NCBI GenBank assembly: GCA_964528705.1
Contig: CAZGUW010000155.1
Location: forward strand, 1-11,231
Length of the DNA stretch: 11,231 nucleotides
Direction: 5' to 3'
Source: SLRI01 sp964528705
GTDB lineage: Bacteria; Pseudomonadota; Alphaproteobacteria; Geminicoccales; Geminicoccaceae
Shown: positions 1-4,672 of the stretch, one piece after another
How the letters are laid out: each line of letters opens with the position of its first letter
How positions within the stretch are numbered: position 1 is the stretch's first letter
Notes under the pieces: generated by a model
What the model was told of the DNA's origin: nothing
What the model saw: the letters and a program-made list of their open reading frames with translations, nothing else
The model's database searches: none
Made by a program: the position numbers and the translations under genes

Positions 1-65
1 TCCGGCTGGAGGGCGCGACTTTTCACCAACGAACCGCCGACCAGATCGACGGACGAAACGCCTGA
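1..65 (+). CDS. C-terminal tail of an upstream gene, possibly DUF1365 family (partial)
   Basis: Frame 3 is open from the window edge to a TGA at 63-65, giving about 20 residues that begin RLEGATFHQR. In DUF1365 proteins the C-terminus commonly reads like LWLKGxxFHxRP, which this tail resembles. DUF1365 genes often sit between an FAD-dependent oxidoreductase and a CFA-synthase-like gene, and here the next gene is a CFA-like enzyme starting 39 nt later on the same strand. Seen directly: the open frame, the stop and the short similarity. Inferred: the family. With so few residues this could also be a chance reading frame. Confidence 0.4.
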   Translation, partial: RLEGATFHQRTADQIDGRNA

Positions 66-104
66 ACGATCGGTCGCCGGCAGCAGCAGTGGCGATCAAG
101 AAAA

Positions 105-1343
105 ATGGGCATCGACCAGGGAGCGCAAAGGACCGGCGCAACGACCGGCGGCACGGCAGACCGCATGCGGCTCGAGGCGGTGCTGCGCACGGTTCGCCAG
201 CTGCGCCGGGGCACGCTCGACCTCACCCTGCCGGACGGCAGCGCCGAGACCATCCGCGGTGCGGAGCCCGGGCCGCGCGCGTCGCTCGTCATCCGCGATG
301 CAAAGGTGCTCGACCGCTATCTCCGCCACGGCAGCGTCGGTTTCGCCGAAGGCTACATCGCCGGCGAGTGGGACACGCCGCATCTGGCCGACCTGCTCGA
401 GCTGCTCGATCGCAATTTCGATGCCTGGGGCCAGGGCTATTTCGGGCCGGTCCTGACCCGCTTCCTGGCACGTCTGCAGCACTGGTTCCGCCGCAATTCG
501 AAGCGCGGCAGCCAGCGCAACATCCATGCCCACTACGATCTCGGCAACGAGTTCTTCGCCGCCTGGCTCGACCCTTCCATGACCTATTCGGCCGCCCTCT
601 TCGACGAGCGGCACAGCGCCGAGCGCGCCGACCTCGAGGCCGCGCAGAAGGCCAAGTATCGCCATCTCTGCCGGATGATCGACCTCCAGCCCGGCCAGCG
701 CCTGCTCGAGATCGGCAGCGGCTGGGGCGGCTTCGCCATGACCGCGGCCGGCGAGTTCGGTGCCAGGGTGACCAGCATCACCATCTCCAGGGCGCAGCAC
801 GAGCTGGCCAGTGCCCGGATCGCCGAGGCCGGGCTCGGCGAGCAGGTGGAGATCCGCTTCCAGGACTACCGCGACGTCGAGGGCAGCTTCGACCGGATCG
901 CCTCGATCGAGATGTTCGAGGCGGTCGGCGAGGCCTACTGGCCGACCTTCTTCGGCAAGCTCAACACGGCCCTGAAGCCGGGCGGGGTCGCCGGGCTGCA
1001 GATCATCACCATCGCCGACGAGCATTTCGAGAGCTACCGCAAGGGCAGCGACTTCATCCAGCAGTACATCTTCCCGGGCGGCATGCTGCCGTCCACCACG
1101 GCCCTTGCCGAGCACACGGAGCGGGTCGGCCTCGAGATCACCCAGAAGGTCGCCTTCGGCCGCGACTACGCCCGCACCCTGGCGATCTGGGGTGAGCGGT
1201 TCGAGTCGGCCTGGGACGGCATCCGCCAGCTCGGCTTCGACGAACGCTTCCGCCGCGTCTGGCGCTACTACCTCGGCTATTGCGAGGCCGGCTTCCGCTC
1301 CGGCAGCACCGACGTCGTCCAGCTTGCCCTCCGCCGGAGCTGA
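105..1343 (+). CDS. Cyclopropane-fatty-acyl-phospholipid synthase-like SAM methyltransferase
   Basis: A 412-residue cytosolic enzyme of the Mycolic_acid_cyclo_synth/CFA family, which transfers a one-carbon unit from S-adenosylmethionine to the double bond of unsaturated acyl chains in membrane phospholipid. An N-terminal lipid-handling region (about 25-130) leads into the family block HAHYDLGNEFF (141-151). The SAM-binding loop LLEIGSGWGG is at 200-209, followed by IEMFEAVG (268-275) and IQQYIFPGGMLPS (318-330). Glu272 and Tyr355 match active-site Glu239 and Tyr317 of E. coli Cfa. Two other bicarbonate-site residues are missing: Cys139 falls at Ala163 (MTYSAALF) and His266 at Ile301 (QIITIAD). 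The same changes, as I recall, mark alphaproteobacterial paralogues such as UfaM, which methylates vaccenate on the way to furan fatty acids, so the product may not be a cyclopropane. ATG 105 lacks a good ribosome-binding site; ATG 165 is an equally plausible start. The gene is convergent with the photolyase gene, 24 nt away. Confidence 0.93.
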   Translation: MGIDQGAQRTGATTGGTADRMRLEAVLRTVRQLRRGTLDLTLPDGSAETIRGAEPGPRASLVIRDAKVLDRYLRHGSVGFAEGYIAGEWDTPHLADLLELLDRNFDAWGQGYFGPVLTRFLARLQHWFRRNSKRGSQRNIHAHYDLGNEFFAAWLDPSMTYSAALFDERHSAERADLEAAQKAKYRHLCRMIDLQPGQRLLEIGSGWGGFAMTAAGEFGARVTSITISRAQHELASARIAEAGLGEQVEIRFQDYRDVEGSFDRIASIEMFEAVGEAYWPTFFGKLNTALKPGGVAGLQIITIADEHFESYRKGSDFIQQYIFPGGMLPSTTALAEHTERVGLEITQKVAFGRDYARTLAIWGERFESAWDGIRQLGFDERFRRVWRYYLGYCEAGFRSGSTDVVQLALRRS

Positions 1344-1367
1344 ACCGCCGCGCCGATCCGGACGCGC

Positions 1368-2924
1368 TCAGCCGCAGCGCTTCTCCAGTTTCCAGGGCTC
1401 GAGCCCGTCGAGAAAGCGGCCGGCGTCAGCCGTGATCCGCTCCCGGCGGTCTTCCGCCATGCGGTCGAGTGTCTTGAACATCGGCGCCATGCGCGGATTG
1501 GCTTCCAGCTGCTCGCGGTGCTCGATCAGGAAGCTCCAGTAGAGGTAGTTGAAGGGGCAGGCCTTGGGCCCGAGCTTCTCCTTCACGTCGTAGGCGCAGC
1601 CGCCGCAGAAGTCCGACATGCGGTTGATGTAGTTGCCCGAAGCGGCATAGGGCTTCGAGCCGAGATAGCCGCCGTCGGCATGCATCACCATGCCGAGCAC
1701 GTTCGGCAGCTCCACCCACTCGAAGGCGTCAGCATAGACGGCAAGGTACCAGGTGCAGATCTCCTCCGGGATCACCCCGGCGAGCAGCGCGAAATTGCCG
1801 GTCACCATCAGCCGCTGGATGTGATGCGAGAGGGCCTCGCGCCTGGTCTGGTCCAGGGCGTGCGCCATGCACCGCATGTCCGTCTCGCCGGTCCAGTAGA
1901 AGTCGGGCAGGTGGCGCCGGTTCTCGAGCCCGTTCAGCTTCGCGTAGTCAGGCATTTTCAGCCAGTAGATGCCACGCACGTATTCGCGCCAGCCGAGGAT
2001 CTGCCGGATGAACCCCTCGACGCTGTTGAGCGGCAGGTCGCGCTCCCGGTACGCCTCGAGCACCGCCTCGCCGACTTCGCGGGCGGTGAGCAGGCCGGCG
2101 TTCACGTATTGCGAGAGGGCCGAATGGCAGAGCCAGTCCTCGCCCTCGAGCATCGCGTCCTGATGGTCGCCGAAGCCCTCGAGCCCCGTCCGCACGAAAT
2201 GGGCGAGCGCCCGCCGCGCCTCGCCGCGCGTCAACGCGAACCAGAAGGGCTCCACCGCGCCGAAGCGGTCGCCGAAGCGGCGCTTCACGAGGTCGAGCAC
2301 GGCCTCGGTAGTGGCGTCCGGCCTGAAGTGCATGGGCCGCGGGAAATCGGTGCCCGGTGCTGCCGGCTTCCGGTTCTCCGCGTCGTAGTTCCAGCGGCCG
2401 CCGACGGGCTTGCCCGCCTTGGTCATCAGCCAGCCGGTGCGCTGCCGCATCCAGCGATAGAACTGCTCCTGGCGAAGCTGCTTCCTGTCGCCGGCCCAGT
2501 CGGCGAACTCGGCGGTGGAGCAGAGAAAGCGGTCGTCGTTCCGGATCTCGACCGGCAGGTCGAAGGTTTCGCCCCAGCTCCGGATCCGCTCCAGCACCCG
2601 GTACTCGCCGGGCTCGGTGACGACGACGCGGTCGATCTCGCCTTCTTCCAGTGCACGGGCGAGCTCGCCCTCGAAGGTGCCCCGGTTATCGGGGTCGTCC
2701 AACTCGACATAGCGCACCTCAAGGCCCCGATCCCTGAGCTCGTCCCGGAAATGGCGCATGGCGGCGAAGAGGAAGGCGATCTTCTTGGGGTGGTGCGGAA
2801 CGTGGTCGGTCTCGCCCTGGACCTCTGCCATGAGGACGAGGTCGTGCCCGGCCCGTGCGTCGGCGAGCGCGGAGAGCGCGTGGGTCAGCTGGTCGGCGAA
2901 GACGAAGCGAAGCGTTCGGGCCAT
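1368..2924 (-). CDS. phrB: PhrB-type iron-sulfur (6-4) photolyase / bacterial cryptochrome
   Basis: A 518-residue protein of the DPRP / FeS-BCP group, known from Agrobacterium PhrB and Rhodobacter CryB. Members bind FAD, a ribityllumazine antenna and a [4Fe-4S] cluster and use blue light to repair (6-4) photoproducts or to signal. The N-terminal Rossmann antenna domain begins RFVFADQL (6-13). An interdomain loop GGRWNYDAENRK (175-186) precedes the all-helical FAD domain (about 225-500). The four cluster cysteines of PhrB (350, 438, 441, 454) all appear here shifted by two, at Cys352, Cys440, Cys443 and Cys456. The SHHIQ motif places His368 at PhrB His366, a repair residue. The frame stays open 101 codons upstream, but family length and the MARTLRFVF start fix the ATG at 2924. 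It starts 8 nt after the DUF6134 stop, with AAGG just upstream, so the two are very probably cotranscribed. The symbol follows Agrobacterium usage; E. coli phrB is a different class. Confidence 0.94.
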   Translation of the reverse strand: MARTLRFVFADQLTHALSALADARAGHDLVLMAEVQGETDHVPHHPKKIAFLFAAMRHFRDELRDRGLEVRYVELDDPDNRGTFEGELARALEEGEIDRVVVTEPGEYRVLERIRSWGETFDLPVEIRNDDRFLCSTAEFADWAGDRKQLRQEQFYRWMRQRTGWLMTKAGKPVGGRWNYDAENRKPAAPGTDFPRPMHFRPDATTEAVLDLVKRRFGDRFGAVEPFWFALTRGEARRALAHFVRTGLEGFGDHQDAMLEGEDWLCHSALSQYVNAGLLTAREVGEAVLEAYRERDLPLNSVEGFIRQILGWREYVRGIYWLKMPDYAKLNGLENRRHLPDFYWTGETDMRCMAHALDQTRREALSHHIQRLMVTGNFALLAGVIPEEICTWYLAVYADAFEWVELPNVLGMVMHADGGYLGSKPYAASGNYINRMSDFCGGCAYDVKEKLGPKACPFNYLYWSFLIEHREQLEANPRMAPMFKTLDRMAEDRRERITADAGRFLDGLEPWKLEKRCG

Positions 2925-2932
2925 GCCTTGGC

Positions 2933-3637
2933 TCAGGCGCGACGTTCGTCGCCGGGCCGGAAGGACAGGTCGCGATAGGCACTGCCCTCGACCTTGCGAT
3001 AGTCGATTCGCGATCCGTCCGGCCCGTCGAAGGCGAGCTTCACCCAACGCTCGCCCGCATACCAGAGATCCATGTCGACATCGCCCGCGAGGCGGTACCG
3101 GTCCGCCGTCACGAACCGGCCCTCCGCCTCGACCGTCTCCTGCCCCAGCGACGTCACGGTCGAGTTGATGATCTCGCCGGTCTGGGTGTTGATCCAGCGC
3201 CCTCCCGCGATGAAGTCGGCATGCCACCAGGTGGCGGGGAGCACACCCGCAGGGGCGGTGAACTGACCGTCGCTGCCCTGGACGACCAGTCGATCACCCT
3301 CGAGTGACGCCTCGACCCGATGCAGCGTGCCGTTGTCGTCGGTGACGCTGTTGAAGCCGGCGAGCCGGCCATCCACCCATTCCTCGCGGTTCTCGTGGGT
3401 GTAGCGGTAGGCCGTGATGAAGGCGAAGCGGACCTCGAGCTCGATCTGGATGCGCACGGTCAGCCGGTCGCCCTCGGGCGCGAAGCGGAGCGCGTGATAC
3501 CCGATCTCGCGGTCGTTGCGATGGACGGCGAAGCGGAGATCGCCTGCCGGCGCCGCCAGGACCGGCCCGATCCGCCCCTCAAGCACACTCCCGGCCAGGA
3601 GCCCGGCACCCTGGCGCAGAACGTCACGTCGCAGCAT
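2933..3637 (-). CDS. Tat-exported DUF6134 family protein
   Basis: A 234-residue protein of unknown function that I assign to DUF6134. The N-terminus MLRRDVLRQGAGLLAG carries twin arginines (3-4) and a hydrophobic stretch ending LAAP near residue 30, which looks like a Tat signal with a cleavage site at about 29. The mature part is rich in predicted beta strand. Its landmarks are NDREIGYHALRF (41-52), YRYTHENREEW (77-87), SVTDDNG (97-103), WWHADF (137-142), YRLAGDVDMDLWYAGERWVKL (a strand pair at 181-201) and IDYR (211-214). DUF6134 proteins recur beside CFA-like enzymes and photolyases in alphaproteobacteria, so a periplasmic lipid-related or stress-related role is inferred and not shown. The start is well supported: GGGAG lies 7 nt upstream of ATG 3637. 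A possible ECF promoter sits in the 50-nt gap before it. There are no catalytic residues I can name. Confidence 0.85.
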   Translation of the reverse strand: MLRRDVLRQGAGLLAGSVLEGRIGPVLAAPAGDLRFAVHRNDREIGYHALRFAPEGDRLTVRIQIELEVRFAFITAYRYTHENREEWVDGRLAGFNSVTDDNGTLHRVEASLEGDRLVVQGSDGQFTAPAGVLPATWWHADFIAGGRWINTQTGEIINSTVTSLGQETVEAEGRFVTADRYRLAGDVDMDLWYAGERWVKLAFDGPDGSRIDYRKVEGSAYRDLSFRPGDERRA

Positions 3638-3644
3638 CAGCTTT

Positions 3645-3649
3645 CTCCC
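3645..3649 (-). promoter_or_regulatory. Shine-Dalgarno site of the DUF6134 gene
   Basis: On the - strand GGGAG followed by AAAGCTG precedes the ATG at 3637, a spacing of 7 nt. It is the clearest ribosome-binding site in this part of the gene run and supports the start that keeps the twin-arginine signal. Confidence 0.7.
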
Positions 3650-3661
3650 GCGTTTCGCCGG

Positions 3662-3690
3662 AGATACGGGCCGGACGGCTTTCGGGATCA
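3662..3690 (-). promoter_or_regulatory. Candidate ECF (RpoE/ChrR-type) promoter before DUF6134-photolyase
   Basis: The - strand reads TGATCC (3690-3685), then 17 nt, then GTATCT (3667-3662), placing transcription start near 3655 and the ATG at 3637. As I recall, TGATCC is the -35 element of the RpoE/ChrR singlet-oxygen sigma group in Rhodobacter, whose regulon includes photolyase and CFA-like genes. The -35 overlaps the ribokinase stop codon. Against it: TGATCC also occurs by chance inside genes here, for example at 1433-1438 and 4903-4908, and the -10 match is loose. Confidence 0.35.
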
Positions 3691-4602
3691 GTCGAGGGGC
3701 GTTGGCGCCGGCAGCTCACCCAGACGTGATTCGATCTGCGCCGCGTCCGGCTGGGCCGACTGGGCGCCAATGGCGAGACAGGAGAGCCCGGCGGCGAGGC
3801 TGGCGCGGTGCAGCGCTTCGGGCAGCGAGCGGCCCTGGTCGAGTGCCGCCGCCAGCACACCGACGAAGGCGTCGCCGGCGCCGGTGGTGTCGACGGGCTC
3901 GATCGCCAGGCTGCCGACCCGCCAGCCGCCCTCGGGGCCCACCGCAATTGCCCCCTCGGCACCCAGCGTCACGACGCAGACGAGATCGTGCTCCCTGGCC
4001 AGCCGGCGGGCGAGGGCCAGCGGATCACCCGCCGCGTCGCCGGCCGCCATTTGCGCCTCGATCTCGTTGACGATGAGGAAGTCGAGCGTGTCCAGGAGGC
4101 CCGCCGGCAGGGGGCCGGCAGGGGCCAGGTTCAAGAGCGTGCGCGCGCCTTTCGCCTTGCCGCGCGCCAGCACGGCGGCGGTCTCGCTCATCCGGATCTC
4201 GTTCTGGCAGAGGAGCGTGGTCGAGGGGCCGAGGAGGGCATCCTCGACCTGACCGGCATGGGTGTCGAGATTGGCGCCGCTGGCGACGATGATCGCGTTC
4301 TCGCCCTTCGCATCGACGCCGATCACCGCGATCGCTGTGGGGCGGTCGGAGCTGGCGAGGCCGCTCGTGTCGATGCCGGCCTCGACGAGGAGGTTGCGGA
4401 CCACCGGCCCGTAGGCGTCGTCGCCGAGATGGCCGACGAAGCGGGTCGCGGCACCGGCCTTGGCGGCGGCGGCGGCCTGGTTCGAGCCCTTGCCGCCCGG
4501 TGCCATGGCGTAGGACGGGCAGAGCACGGTCTCGCCGGGGGCGGGCAGCTTCTCGACCTTGAACAGGAGATCCGCATTCACCGAGCCCAGGATCACCAGC
4601 AT
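3688..4602 (-). CDS. rbsK: Ribokinase-like PfkB-family sugar kinase
   Basis: A 304-residue cytosolic kinase, full length for ribokinase, which phosphorylates ribose to ribose 5-phosphate with ATP. Seen in the sequence: the substrate-binding start GSVNADL (6-12), PfkB signature 1 PGGKGSNQA (35-43), the NEIE metal motif (179-182), an ATP-site segment TLGAEGA (212-218), and signature 2 DTTGAGDAF (238-246) with catalytic base Asp244. The region NLAPAG (158-163) resembles the ribokinase NPAP segment. The start has a strong ribosome-binding site (GGGGAGGG, spacing about 5 nt). It lies 70 nt after the cyclic-di-GMP gene and 50 nt before DUF6134 on the same strand. No ribose transporter, RbsD or LacI-type regulator is visible in the window, so a different sugar or nucleoside-derived substrate is possible. 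The family call is firm; the substrate is not. Confidence 0.88.
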   Translation of the reverse strand: MLVILGSVNADLLFKVEKLPAPGETVLCPSYAMAPGGKGSNQAAAAAKAGAATRFVGHLGDDAYGPVVRNLLVEAGIDTSGLASSDRPTAIAVIGVDAKGENAIIVASGANLDTHAGQVEDALLGPSTTLLCQNEIRMSETAAVLARGKAKGARTLLNLAPAGPLPAGLLDTLDFLIVNEIEAQMAAGDAAGDPLALARRLAREHDLVCVVTLGAEGAIAVGPEGGWRVGSLAIEPVDTTGAGDAFVGVLAAALDQGRSLPEALHRASLAAGLSCLAIGAQSAQPDAAQIESRLGELPAPTPLD

Positions 4603-4672
4603 CGTCGCCCTCCCCGATCACCACGTTCGGCCCGATATGCGGCCTGCGCCCCGCCCTGTCCAGCCGCCCGGC

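Noticed and set aside
96..1115. - strand open frame of 339 codons opposite the methyltransferase gene
   Set aside because: The sense strand encodes an unmistakable CFA-family protein; the antisense frame is a by-product of high GC content.
1433..1438. A second TGATCC on the + strand as an ECF promoter element
   Set aside because: It lies inside the photolyase gene on the opposite strand with no gene to drive; such hexamers are expected by chance in 11 kb.
1518..2978. Long + strand open frame (486 codons) opposite the photolyase gene
   Set aside because: It is antisense to a gene with a full set of family motifs, has no recognisable domain, and is rich in Arg, Glu, Val and Gly as expected for the reverse complement of GC-rich coding sequence.
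2925..3227. N-terminal extension of the photolyase frame by 101 codons
   Set aside because: It would overlap the DUF6134 gene almost by half, shows no homology, and the family starts at MARTLRFVF.
4603..4672. Possible terminator between the cyclic-di-GMP gene and the ribokinase gene
   Set aside because: Only short GGCC repeats are present, with no stem followed by a T-tract. The gap looks like a simple intra-operon spacer with a strong ribosome-binding site.
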